NCBI GenBank assembly: GCA_019637395.1 | Contig: JAHBVR010000002.1 | Coordinates: forward strand, 319,495-383,494 | DNA length: 64,000 nt | Reading direction: 5' to 3' | Origin: Vulcanimicrobiota bacterium | GTDB taxonomy: Bacteria > Vulcanimicrobiota > Xenobia > Xenobiales > JADMJV01 | In this document: positions 52,499-60,607 of the stretch, one piece after another | Position numbering within the stretch: position 1 is the stretch's first letter | How the letters are laid out: each line of letters starts with the position of its first letter | Notes under the pieces: model-generated | What the model was told of the DNA's origin: nothing | Seen by the model: only the letters and a program-made list of their open reading frames with translations | The model's database searches: none | Position numbers and translations under genes: made by a program

Positions 52499-53445
52499 TT
52501 TTCCGCGACCACGAACTCTACGGTCTCTACATGGGTATCCTGGCCTTGCTGGTGGTCGCCTCGATCATCGGCTTCCTGCTGGAGTGGCGCGTCAAAACGC
52601 CGCGCGGACGCGAGACGGTGGCCAATATTAACGCCCGTATCAAAGCCTGGTGGGTCATGTCGGGCATTTTCGCGGTGGCCAATCTGGCCGGCATGACCAG
52701 TACCATCGTGCTCTTCGCCTTGCTCTCCTTTTTGGCGCTGCGTGAGTTCGTCACTCTCACGCCCACGCGCCGGGGCGATCACCGCTCGCTGCTGTTCACT
52801 TTCTTCTTTTTGATGCCGCTTCAGTATTTGCTGGTCGGAATCCAATGGTACGGGCTTTTCTCGGTTATGGTGCCGGTTTATGCTTTCCTCTTCTTTCCGA
52901 CCGTCAATGCGCTACAGGGCGATCCCAAGCAGTTTCTTGAACGCACCGCCAAGCTGCAGTGGGCGACTATGGTTTGCGTCTATTGCTTGAGCCATGCCCC
53001 GGCGTTGTTGATGTTGCAAATCCCCGGCTACGAGGGAGAGAACGCCAAGTTGCTGCTCTTCATGGTGCTGGTGGTGCAGTTGAGCGACGTGCTCCAGTAT
53101 GTCTGGGGCAAAACCACCGGGCGGCGGGCGGTAGCCCCCAACATCAGCCCGAATAAAACGGTGGAAGGCTTGATTGGTGGGGTAGCCAGCGCCACCATCA
53201 TCGGCACCCTGCTCTGGTGGGCCACTCCCTTTCATCCGTTTGTGGCCTGGTTGATGGCTCTGGGGATTTCGCTGGCGGGCTTCGCGGGCGGACTGACCAT
53301 GTCGGCCATCAAGCGTGATCGTGGAGTGAAAGACTATGGGACGCTGATTGAAGGTCATGGCGGCATCCTGGACCGGATCGACTCGATTTGCTTCGCAGCG
53401 CCGCTGTTCTTTCACGTGGTTCGCTTCTTTTACAGCACGGTCTGA
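52495..53445 (+). CDS. cdsA: Phosphatidate cytidylyltransferase (CDP-diacylglycerol synthase)
   Basis: GTG start overlapping plsC by 4 nt; 316 residues with eight or so membrane segments. The C-terminal signature SAIKRDRGVKDYGTL ... GHGGILDRID is the CDP-alcohol-forming enzyme motif, and NKTVEGLIGG precedes it. It turns phosphatidate and CTP into CDP-diacylglycerol, the next step after PlsC. The double PilZ gene upstream may place both under shared control. Confidence 0.95.
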   Translation: MIFRDHELYGLYMGILALLVVASIIGFLLEWRVKTPRGRETVANINARIKAWWVMSGIFAVANLAGMTSTIVLFALLSFLALREFVTLTPTRRGDHRSLLFTFFFLMPLQYLLVGIQWYGLFSVMVPVYAFLFFPTVNALQGDPKQFLERTAKLQWATMVCVYCLSHAPALLMLQIPGYEGENAKLLLFMVLVVQLSDVLQYVWGKTTGRRAVAPNISPNKTVEGLIGGVASATIIGTLLWWATPFHPFVAWLMALGISLAGFAGGLTMSAIKRDRGVKDYGTLIEGHGGILDRIDSICFAAPLFFHVVRFFYSTV

Positions 53446-53609
53446 TCATGGGGCATAAAAGAAAATCCACCCTGAGAGGTATGAATTAACAGGCGGTTGG
53501 GTATACCCTGCAGAAGTTATTCAGGCAAGTTTATAAAGGCGCCCAAGTTGCGCCATCCGATAACTTAGAGGGTCTACACCCTCCCATCCTAGCAACGGAG
53601 ATTTTCCCA
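53446..53609 (+). promoter_or_regulatory. Leader region of carD with palindrome and hairpins
   Basis: It holds the perfect 10-bp palindrome GGGTATACCC (53499-53508), two small stems (GGCG...GCGCC near 53538-53556 and GAGGGT/ACCCTC near 53568-53583), and the ribosome site ACGGAG 9 nt before the ATG. A TATAAA at 53532-53537 may be a -10, but the -35 is poor. Confidence 0.4.
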
Positions 53610-54113
53610 ATGCATCTGGAAGTCGCTTGTCAAGTTGTTCATTCTTTGCACGGTGTGGGCACCGTCGAATCACTCGAGACCAAAGAGGTTCTGGGGAGGG
53701 AGACCCGCTTCGCCACGATTTCGTTTCAGGATGACCGCCTTAAGATCATGGTCAACCTGGATCAGAGAAACTCGATGTTACGCCCCTTGATGAATGCTCC
53801 CCAAGTAGAGTCGATCCTGGACTACCTGCGCAGTCACTGCAACGACGCCGTCATCACCAAGAGCACTCACCGCTACAATCTAAATCTGCAGAAAATCAAG
53901 AGCGGCGACGTTAATTCGCTGTGTCAGGTCATCAAAGAGTTGAGTGGCTTGCTCGAGGAGAAGCGCTTGACTCAAAAAGAGCATTCGATGCTGGAGCAGT
54001 CGCGCAAGATTCTGGCTTCGGAGCTGAGTTCGGTGAAGCAGCGCCCGCAGGAGGAGATGATCGAGTTGATTTGCCAGACTTGCGGCGTCACCGCCGAGGT
54101 TTCCAAGTCTTAA
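53610..54113 (+). CDS. carD: CarD/CdnL-family transcription regulator with C-terminal CxxC
   Basis: A 167-residue protein. The N-terminal RNA-polymerase-interacting Tudor-like domain is seen in VVHSLHGVGTVESLETKEV and RFATISFQDDRLKIMVNLDQ; the C-terminal helical part follows the family in RYNLNLQKIKSGDVNSLCQV and SMLEQSRKILASELSSV. CarD binds RNA polymerase beta and stabilises open complexes at rRNA and other promoters. The tail ELICQTCGVTAEV has a CxxC uncommon in the family. An intrinsic terminator follows. The leader region upstream suggests its own control. Confidence 0.88.
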   Translation: MHLEVACQVVHSLHGVGTVESLETKEVLGRETRFATISFQDDRLKIMVNLDQRNSMLRPLMNAPQVESILDYLRSHCNDAVITKSTHRYNLNLQKIKSGDVNSLCQVIKELSGLLEEKRLTQKEHSMLEQSRKILASELSSVKQRPQEEMIELICQTCGVTAEVSKS

Positions 54114-54131
54114 GCTCCCTTTCAGGACCTT

Positions 54132-54156
54132 AAAAAGCCGCGCTAAGCGGCTTTTT
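54132..54156 (+). terminator. Rho-independent terminator of carD
   Basis: AAAAAGCCGC and GCGGCTTTTT form a perfect 10-bp stem with loop GCTAA; the T-run is part of the stem. It is 18 nt after the stop. Confidence 0.9.
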
Positions 54157-54349
54157 AATGTACCGCCGCTTCCGGGCTTTCAGGAAAATCTGAGAATTTT
54201 CTTCAAAAAAAAGGATATGCCCATGGACTTGCGAATGACTCGCCCCAATTCTGCCGGACCGTCCAAAAGATCCGACAGGCCAGCGGTTGATTGTTGGTCC
54301 TCCCGGCTGACGCACCCGACTGAACTTTCCTACTTAATGGAGTTTTATT

Positions 54350-54631
54350 GTGAAAAAGATGCTTTTGACGGTGGCCGCCGCGAGCTTTCTGTTTGTTCTG
54401 GCTGGATGCAGCGAAAATAATCCCCCTGCCGCGACGGGTACCCCCGCGGCTGGCACCACCGGTGGAGTTGTCATCACCGCCACACCGGTTGTAGACGGCA
54501 CCGCTTTGCCTCCCGGAACTGCCACCATGACCCCGGGCACCGCCCCGAGCACGGAAACCCCCGCCCCGATGGGAACGGAAACTCCCGCTCCGGCTGGAAC
54601 GGAAACCCCGGCTCCCGCCGCAACCCCCTGA
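54350..54631 (+). CDS. Small Thr/Pro/Ala-rich lipoprotein
   Basis: GTG start with TGGAG 7 nt upstream; 93 residues. The signal peptide MKKMLLTVAAASFLFVLAGC ends in a lipobox LAGC, and the mature part is a low-complexity Pro/Thr/Ala tail (GTETPAPAGTETPAPAATP). It has no globular domain. Lipid-anchored Thr/Pro tails are common on bacterial surfaces, but no function is known. A terminator follows. Confidence 0.65.
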   Translation: MKKMLLTVAAASFLFVLAGCSENNPPAATGTPAAGTTGGVVITATPVVDGTALPPGTATMTPGTAPSTETPAPMGTETPAPAGTETPAPAATP

Positions 54632-54654
54632 AGCGTAGCTTTGGGAATCAAGAG

Positions 54655-54680
54655 AAAGGCAGGGTAACCTGTCTTTTTTC
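54655..54680 (+). terminator. Rho-independent terminator of the small lipoprotein
   Basis: AAGGCAGG and CCTGTCTT (one G-T pair) form a stem around GTAA, followed by a T-run. It lies about 25 nt after the stop. Confidence 0.75.
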
Positions 54681-54790
54681 TTTGTCGGGATGTCAACCTG
54701 AAGTTCATCCTCCGAGGTCGCGGGTTGGATTATGCTCGTCCGCGACACGGGGCATGAAAAGACCCCGGGATTCGGGGAGACACCACACTT

Positions 54791-55624
54791 ATGCTTTCTT
54801 TGGTCAACGCCAACCATCTTCGCCAGACCAGTCCTTTGCAGGGCAACCGGCCCGCCTCCAAAGCACCTGATCAGCCTCAGGACAAACTGGAGCGGGCCGA
54901 CAGTCAAGCTTCCTCCAACAGTCCCAAATGGTTGCTGGCCGCCTTTGCCGGCCTCGGCCTGGCCGCCGGCGCGGCTGGAGCCGCCCAGGCTCAGGTCGTG
55001 GTCGTAAATCAGCCGCAACAGACCGAGGATCTGATGAAGCAACTGGAAGAGTCCAGTCTGCAGCAGGGCATCAAGCTCGAATTCATGGCTCCTTCGCCGA
55101 TCGGCGGCGGCCGCACCATTTCCAGTGAAGACGCCGCTCAGATGATCAACGACGGTCAGCGCGTGCTGCTGGCCGAGGTGACCTCCTCGGATGGTCCTTT
55201 CCGCGGCGCCGAGCCGGTCGAGGTGCGCCGCGAAGCCTACATCAGCGGCCAGAACGAGCTGGCTTCCTACACCCGCTACTTTACCAACGCCGAGCCGCAG
55301 AACGATATGGAGCGTGCCGCCCAGAAACTCAAGAAGCATATTTTCCTGCAGACCGACCTGACCACTCTCATGAAGCCGGGCGCCAATCCCGACCGTCCCA
55401 CCCTGTCGCCTTTCGAAGCGGCTCGCCGTCTGCAGAACGAGCAGCCGGTCAGCCTGCGCACGGCCGGTGACGGAGTGATCCGCCTGGAAGCCAGCGAAAT
55501 CGAACTCGGCAGTCTCGGCGATGTCGACTCTTTGGTGGACGGCGACTGCGGTACCGTGCAGAACTTCCAGATGAACCCGGACGGGACCATCCAACTGGTC
55601 GAACAGAATTACTGCGGTAATTAA
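54791..55624 (+). CDS. Hypothetical exported or membrane-anchored protein
   Basis: A 277-residue protein whose first 45 residues are hydrophilic, followed by a Gly/Ala-rich hydrophobic stretch WLLAAFAGLGLAAGAAGAAQ (47-66), then a soluble domain. This looks like a late signal anchor or a very long signal peptide. The domain contains RTISSEDAAQMINDGQRVLL and LSPFEAARRLQNEQPVSLR and two cysteines near the C-terminus (GDCGTV, NYCGN). No family is recognised. It overlaps the convergent DUF6265-like gene by 4 nt. Confidence 0.6.
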   Translation: MLSLVNANHLRQTSPLQGNRPASKAPDQPQDKLERADSQASSNSPKWLLAAFAGLGLAAGAAGAAQAQVVVVNQPQQTEDLMKQLEESSLQQGIKLEFMAPSPIGGGRTISSEDAAQMINDGQRVLLAEVTSSDGPFRGAEPVEVRREAYISGQNELASYTRYFTNAEPQNDMERAAQKLKKHIFLQTDLTTLMKPGANPDRPTLSPFEAARRLQNEQPVSLRTAGDGVIRLEASEIELGSLGDVDSLVDGDCGTVQNFQMNPDGTIQLVEQNYCGN

Positions 55625-56373
55625 TTGCGCTTGACGGCCACGAAGCTGCCTATGGTCTGGCCGGTGGACACCTTGACCAGGCTGCCGGTGGCCTGGCTCA
55701 AATCAGCGTTAAAACGCATCAGGTAGCGCACCCGATAGGGCTCTTTGCCCTCCGGGACCATGATTTCGAAGCTCGTTCCCCCGGGAATGGGCTTCACATT
55801 TTCCAGGACGCTTTGGAACTTGCCGGGAACGACCAGAGAGCCGGTATGGTCGGTCGACCAGTAAAGCTCATCGGCAAAGACCTGGTCGCCCAAATAGGTA
55901 TGTAAGACGTAGTGGGTTTGGGCCTGGACCCGGGAGGTTTCAGGCGTCGGACCCGGAGCCAGTTCGAAAGCGGTCAGTTCTTGCTTCTGGAGCTCGACCT
56001 TCACTCCGCCCCCGCCCTGGCCGAGGAAGGTCAGGCTCTCGGGACGCCCATTGCGTTGCCTGCGGAAAACCAGCTGGTTGGCTCCTTCCAGGCGGCCGTT
56101 CATCTCCAGATGCTTACCCCGGCCGTCGGCAAAGGTCAGCCACAGGTCGAGGTGATAGGCGCCCTGTTGAGGACGAATGCGCATGAGTTCGCGTAAGCTG
56201 ATGCGGCCCTCTTCCAGCCAGACGGTGGTTCCCAGCAGCTCCCTGCCGGTGTCCGTCCAGGTTTCTTCCAGGGTAGCGCCATCATGAGCGCCGTGGTAGG
56301 TACCGGCCAGCCAGGAAAGCGGGTGGGCCCAACAAGCGCCGCTCAGCAGGGCGCTGAACAAGAGCTTTTTCAT
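55621..56373 (-). CDS. Exported DUF6265-like protein
   Basis: A 250-residue protein with signal peptide (MKKLLFSALLSGACWA). The mature N-terminal domain starts WLAGTYHGAHDGATLEETWT, with GTTVWLEEGRISLRELMRI following, the pattern of DUF6265/DUF1579 beta-barrel proteins, and continues into a second beta-rich part from about residue 130. Its ATG overlaps the stop of the GH16 gene (ATGA), so it is translated with that glucanase. The function is unknown; ligand-binding in the envelope is likely. Confidence 0.7.
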   Translation of the reverse strand: MKKLLFSALLSGACWAHPLSWLAGTYHGAHDGATLEETWTDTGRELLGTTVWLEEGRISLRELMRIRPQQGAYHLDLWLTFADGRGKHLEMNGRLEGANQLVFRRQRNGRPESLTFLGQGGGGVKVELQKQELTAFELAPGPTPETSRVQAQTHYVLHTYLGDQVFADELYWSTDHTGSLVVPGKFQSVLENVKPIPGGTSFEIMVPEGKEPYRVRYLMRFNADLSQATGSLVKVSTGQTIGSFVAVKRN

Positions 56374-57152
56374 GGTTGGTAGGCGTAGACGCGCACGTAG
56401 TCTACCTCCATACTCTGGGGCCAGATGGAGTCGTCGATACCCTTTTGGCCGCCCCAGAATCCGCCGACGGCCACGTTCAGCAGAAGGTGCTGAGGCCGAT
56501 CAAAAGGCCACTCCCGCCAGGTTTTGTGAGGATTTTCAAAGAGCAGCACCGGCTTGTCGTCGATGCGTGTCTCGATCCAGTCCGGAGTCCAGCGCAGCTC
56601 GTAGTCGTGAAAAGCCGACTCGGCGTCCGGGATCAGCATGGTGGCCGTCTTCTGGGTGTGGTCGATGTGGTTGAAGGCCTGGCTGTGGATGCTGCCATGG
56701 ATCACCCCTGGGTCGAAGCCGACGTGTTCCATGATGTCGATCTCACCGTTACCCGGCCAGCCGTCACGGCCGGGCTCGTCCTGCGAGTAGAGCATCCAGA
56801 TGGCCGGCCAGGTGCCGCGCCCCCGGGGCAGGCGGGCGCGGGCCACGACGCGCCCGTAGAGGAAGTCCCCCTTGCCCTGGCTGTGGATGCGGCTGGAGGT
56901 GTAGGTCTCGCCCTCTTTGGTGGCGGTGATGGTGAGCAGTCCATCGGCTACCCTGGCGTTTCGGTCGGTATAGTTCTGCAGCTCTTGATTGCCCCAGCCG
57001 TCGTCTCCGAACTGAAAGGTCCATTTGGCGGGATCGGGCCGGCCGGGCGTGTTGAACTCATCACTCCAGAAGGGAGTGGCTGCAAACTGGTCCAGTCGAG
57101 GTTGGGCCCAAAGCGGGCCGCTCAGGAGAAAAATAAGCAATAAGATGCGCAC
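56370..57152 (-). CDS. Secreted GH16 beta-glucanase
   Basis: GTG start; 260 residues with a signal peptide (RILLLIFLLSGPLWA). The catalytic motif GEIDIMEHVG (ExDxxE) near 136-141 is intact, with WPAIWMLYSQ before it and VGGFWGGQKGIDD near the C-terminus, as in bacterial laminarinases. It cleaves beta-1,3 or mixed beta-1,3-1,4 glucans by a retaining mechanism. The DUF6265-like gene follows with a 4-nt overlap and the M48 gene lies 31 nt upstream, so it is in a block of exported hydrolases. Confidence 0.92.
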   Translation of the reverse strand: MRILLLIFLLSGPLWAQPRLDQFAATPFWSDEFNTPGRPDPAKWTFQFGDDGWGNQELQNYTDRNARVADGLLTITATKEGETYTSSRIHSQGKGDFLYGRVVARARLPRGRGTWPAIWMLYSQDEPGRDGWPGNGEIDIMEHVGFDPGVIHGSIHSQAFNHIDHTQKTATMLIPDAESAFHDYELRWTPDWIETRIDDKPVLLFENPHKTWREWPFDRPQHLLLNVAVGGFWGGQKGIDDSIWPQSMEVDYVRVYAYQP

Positions 57153-57183
57153 GGCCGCTTCTTCGCAGGCGGGCGCGGCGGAC

Positions 57184-57861
57184 CTACATGCCGTGCTGCT
57201 GCAGGTAGTTCCGTGCGTCTTTCAGGCGGTCTTCGGCGGTGGGGTGGTCGGGGAAGACCCGAGTGCGGCCGCGGCTGGCCTCCAGGCGCCGGAAGAGGTC
57301 CAAAGTCGTAATGGCCCCGCGCGGATTGAAGCCGGCCATACGCATCAGTTCCAGGCCACTGGCATCCGCCTCGGCTTCCATGCCCCGAGAATAGCCGGAG
57401 GTAAGCATGCGTGAACCCACACCGGCGGCAGTCCTCAAGAGATCGCTTTGATCGCGAACCAGCAGGCCGATGCCCACGTTGGTGAGAGTGTTCTGAGTGG
57501 CCAGCCGCTGGTGGTGGCGACGCTCCAGATGCGACAACTCATGAGCCATCACAAAAGCCAGCGCGTTGCTGTCGTTGCGCGGCAGGGCATGCAGCAGACC
57601 GGTGGTCAGGATGATGCGACCGTCCGTTTCGGCGTAGGCGTTGATGGTGTTCTCATCGCGCAGCACTTGCAGGCGGTAGCTGATATCGCGCCGCTGAGTG
57701 AAGGGCAGAATTCGCTGGAAGATGTTTTGCAGGTTATGGTCGGCCCGGTAGGCCGCGCCGGTGGGGGAGATCACGGCCACCCGGCCATTGGGTTGGGCCT
57801 GCGCCCCACAGCTCAATAAAGCGGCCAGCAGCATTCCGGTTGCGAAAGATTTCTTGCTCAT
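57184..57861 (-). CDS. Exported M48-family metallopeptidase
   Basis: A 225-residue protein with signal peptide (MSKKSFATGMLLAALLSCGAQA). The zinc-binding HExxH is in AFVMAHELSHLERRH (near 105-109), and the third ligand is in MEAEADASGLE (near 160). The C-terminal FPDHPTAEDRLKDARNYL is typical of BepA/Oma1-type M48 peptidases with no TPR domain. Members of this group are periplasmic quality-control proteases. It is upstream of the GH16 gene. A chaperone-like role in the envelope is inference. Confidence 0.88.
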   Translation of the reverse strand: MSKKSFATGMLLAALLSCGAQAQPNGRVAVISPTGAAYRADHNLQNIFQRILPFTQRRDISYRLQVLRDENTINAYAETDGRIILTTGLLHALPRNDSNALAFVMAHELSHLERRHHQRLATQNTLTNVGIGLLVRDQSDLLRTAAGVGSRMLTSGYSRGMEAEADASGLELMRMAGFNPRGAITTLDLFRRLEASRGRTRVFPDHPTAEDRLKDARNYLQQHGM

Positions 57862-57913
57862 AGTCCCAGCATAGAATTTGGGCCGAACTTTGAGGACCGA
57901 CTTCGGTACTGCT

Positions 57914-58435
57914 TCAATTGGGAAGCCGGTAATGGCCCACCACGGTCCAACGACCTAAGCAATCCTCTTCGCTGCAACCGGGCGGGAACTGATGAATGAC
58001 CTCATACTTGCCGGAGGGGCCGCGCTGATCGGAAACCACGCCGCAGTGATCGGCCACACCGTCGTTGGTCAGGCTCCAGAAAACCAGGTCCCCGGGCTCA
58101 TACGACTTACCTGCGGGCAGGCTGCGGGCGTGGCGGCGAAACCAGACCTTCAAGTTGGGCGCCCAGCGATGGTCAATGTCGCGGTCGCGCAGATAAGGAT
58201 ATTCCCCGCAATTCGCGTCCTGCTGGACCAGTTGCCGCAGATCCAGGCCTTTGGCGCGACAGGCGGTCACCAGTACGTCCACGCAGGCACTCTTGCCTTT
58301 GGGTGGATAGCCGCCGCTAAAATAGTCGGCCGTGTAGGCGTCACCCAGGTGCTTGCGGGCCGCCTGCACCATTTTCAGGTCGGTGGCCCAGGCCGCCAGC
58401 GTCAGCAGCAGAGCGAAGTTAAGCGCCTTGGGCAA
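57914..58435 (-). CDS. Exported DUF1287-family protein
   Basis: TTG start (17-nt overlap with the subtilase gene); 173 residues with a signal peptide (ALNFALLLTLAAWA). The family pattern is clear: SACVDVLVTACRAKGLDLRQ, RDIDHRWAPNLKVWF, GDLVFWSLTNDG, HCGVVSD and VVGHYRLPN. Cys, Asp and His positions (SACVD ... DHC) suggest an NlpC/P60-like hydrolase or amidase fold, but the family is uncharacterised. It is encoded after the subtilase and before the M48 gene. Confidence 0.85.
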   Translation of the reverse strand: MPKALNFALLLTLAAWATDLKMVQAARKHLGDAYTADYFSGGYPPKGKSACVDVLVTACRAKGLDLRQLVQQDANCGEYPYLRDRDIDHRWAPNLKVWFRRHARSLPAGKSYEPGDLVFWSLTNDGVADHCGVVSDQRGPSGKYEVIHQFPPGCSEEDCLGRWTVVGHYRLPN

Positions 58436-59591
58436 GGCGCATCGCTTCGGCCACGGCTTTTTGTGCCTGCACGGCGCCGTGGCCCTGAGCCTCGGCCGGT
58501 GACAGGGGCACGGGTTGGGCGGTATCCAGCAGAATCTGCTTGATTTGGGGCGGGGTCAAAGCGGGATTGGCTTCGATCATGTTGGCCACCACGCCGGCCA
58601 CCCAGGGCGAGGCCATCGAGGAGCCGTCCTGGGCGATATAAAGGGGATGTTCGCCTTCGATGCCGGCGAAGGCCTGAGTGGCGATACTGGATTTCAGCGC
58701 GGCCCGCAAGTCCGCTTCCGGTAATTGGAGCGCGGCGGGGGAGAGGCGACCGTTGGCGATTTGCTTTTGGGCCAGCGCCTGGACCAGGTTGAGCGGTCCC
58801 TGGCCGGCCAGCATGGCGCGCTTGAGCTGGTTGATGTTGGTTTGTTCCAGTTGGCAACCAGGAGCGTTGGCCGACAGGACGTGGACGCCGGGAGCTACCA
58901 CGTCGGGCTTGATTTCGCCGTTGGCGGCCCGCCCGCGGCTGGAGAAATCGGCCACCCGGTCGTCGCTGGGGTCGTCCAGGGTTCCGTTGACGTCCAGCGC
59001 TCCCACGGAAATCACATCGGGGTTGCCGGCCGGGGTCATAATCTGCATCTGGTCGGCAAAGTTGCCCACTCCGGCTACCACGGTGATGCCGGCTTTGGTA
59101 GCCAGCTGAATGGCATGGGAGAGAGGGTCGACCAGGTTGGCCACGCCGGTGGCCGGATCGGTCAGCTCGACCATAGGCAGCAGGAAGCTGCAGTTGATGA
59201 CCCGGATGTTGAATTCGTCTTTGTTTTGCACGGCCCAGTAGACGCTGCGCGCGAAGCCGTTGGAGAGGTCCTGCCAACTGGCCTTCTGGTCCAGGTTCAG
59301 TTTCATGGGAATGAGGCGCGCCTCCGGGGCCACGCCGCGAATTTTGCCCGCGCTGGCGCTGCCGTCCCCGCCCACGATGCCCAGCACATGAGTGCCGTGC
59401 CCAACCTCGTCCCGGTTGAACACGTCTTCGGGGCCGGCCCCGACTTCGGCGGCCACCCGATTTTTGACGTCGGGGTGGCTGGTATCAAAGCCTTGATCGA
59501 GCACCACCACGCCCACACCCTTGCCCGTGGTCGGCAGATTGCCGGCCAAATCCCGCCCCGAATACGCCCAGGTTTTCTTCGCTACGTCCAT
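58419..59591 (-). CDS. S8 subtilisin-type serine protease without signal peptide
   Basis: A 390-residue protease. The catalytic triad is complete: VVVLDQGFDTSHP (Asp near 31), GHGTHVLGIVGG (His near 65) and GSSMASPWVAGVV (Ser near 326); the oxyanion Asn is in VAGVGNFADQ. Asp is followed by Gln rather than Ser/Thr. There is no signal peptide or long propeptide, as in intracellular subtilisins, although its operon neighbours are exported. An insertion at 220-300 contains a hydrophilic helix (NQLKRAMLAGQGPLNLVQAL). It overlaps the DUF1287 gene. Confidence 0.93.
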   Translation of the reverse strand: MDVAKKTWAYSGRDLAGNLPTTGKGVGVVVLDQGFDTSHPDVKNRVAAEVGAGPEDVFNRDEVGHGTHVLGIVGGDGSASAGKIRGVAPEARLIPMKLNLDQKASWQDLSNGFARSVYWAVQNKDEFNIRVINCSFLLPMVELTDPATGVANLVDPLSHAIQLATKAGITVVAGVGNFADQMQIMTPAGNPDVISVGALDVNGTLDDPSDDRVADFSSRGRAANGEIKPDVVAPGVHVLSANAPGCQLEQTNINQLKRAMLAGQGPLNLVQALAQKQIANGRLSPAALQLPEADLRAALKSSIATQAFAGIEGEHPLYIAQDGSSMASPWVAGVVANMIEANPALTPPQIKQILLDTAQPVPLSPAEAQGHGAVQAQKAVAEAMRLAQGA

Positions 59592-59682
59592 GTTCTTGAG
59601 GTTAGGTCAAGAGCGTGAAAGAAGCCTGAAAGGCCCCAAGCCTGAGGCGGAGAAAGCTGTTTCTGTGCTGGACAACTCTTTC

Positions 59683-60558
59683 ATGGAGTGGGGCCTCAAC
59701 TGCGGGCGTTTGTTTGGGATCCGCATCAAGCTTCACTGGGCGTTTCTGCTGTTTATCCTGTTTGCCCTGGTGCGCGCTGACGACAAGCAGTTTGAGGCGG
59801 TTTATCTTCTCGTCTTGTTCGTCTCGGTGCTTCTCCACGAGTTGGGGCACTGCTTCGCAGCTCGCCACTTCGGTCAGAATCCTGACCGCATCTTGCTCTG
59901 GCCGCTTGGTGGCCTGGCCTACGTAGGCGGCGCCAGAAGTGCGCGGGAAGACTTTTGGGTGGCCTTTTTCGGGCCTTTCGTCCAATTGGTCATCGGGACG
60001 TTGGCGGGTTTGTGGCTATACTTCCAGGGGGCAGCCTTCCACTTCCATTTCGACATCTTACGGCCGATTCTGTGCGAACTTCCGCCGGGCTCGGCCACCG
60101 GCACGATTCGGGACTGGTTTGTGCCGTTGGTCTTCGGCGTGCAGGTCTGGCTCTTTGCGTTCAACGTCTTCCTCCCGGCCTATCCTCTGGATGGTGGGAG
60201 AATGTTGGTGGCGGCCACTCTGGGTCGGCTCGGGCCGATGAAAGCTTCTGGCCTGGCCATGATTCTCTCGTTGGTTTGCGGCGTTTACCTGATGGCGCGC
60301 CGGGATATGGAAAACGGGTCGATTTGCGCCTTGTTCTTACTTTGCGAGGCGGCCATGCTGTATCAGTACCGAATCACCGGTGTCATTTTTCAGCACCCGG
60401 CGTTCAGCCACAGTTCTCGACCTGTTTACGCTACACCCAGGAGGAAACCCAAGCAGGTTTCGCATTTGCGTCTGGTCGACAGCAAGCAGTGTCCTCAATG
60501 CGGCCGCTCGCTGCCCACCTCCGCCAGGATGTGCGGATTCTGCGAAATCTCCGTATAG
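59683..60558 (+). CDS. M50 site-2-type protease with C-terminal zinc ribbon
   Basis: Start set at MEWGLNCGRLFGIRIKLHW (291 aa); GTG 59662 is a possible alternative. The intramembrane metalloprotease motifs are HELGH near 53 and PAYPLDGGRM near 169, in a 6-helix membrane domain (LHWAFLLFILFALVR, VSVLLHELGHCF, FFGPFVQLVIGTLAGLWLYF). The C-terminus ends in CPQC ... CGFC, a zinc ribbon not usual in the family. Such enzymes cleave membrane-anchored regulators; the substrate is unknown. It is divergent from the subtilase gene. Confidence 0.9.
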   Translation: MEWGLNCGRLFGIRIKLHWAFLLFILFALVRADDKQFEAVYLLVLFVSVLLHELGHCFAARHFGQNPDRILLWPLGGLAYVGGARSAREDFWVAFFGPFVQLVIGTLAGLWLYFQGAAFHFHFDILRPILCELPPGSATGTIRDWFVPLVFGVQVWLFAFNVFLPAYPLDGGRMLVAATLGRLGPMKASGLAMILSLVCGVYLMARRDMENGSICALFLLCEAAMLYQYRITGVIFQHPAFSHSSRPVYATPRRKPKQVSHLRLVDSKQCPQCGRSLPTSARMCGFCEISV

Positions 60559-60607
60559 CCAGGCGAGTGCCGGATCCCAGGCACCCCGGCGTACGAATCC
60601 CGTGCGT

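Noticed and set aside
54203-55594. 463-codon minus-strand frame
   Set aside because: It spans the terminator of the small lipoprotein and is opposite two genes with signal sequences; its composition changes abruptly and it shows no domain.
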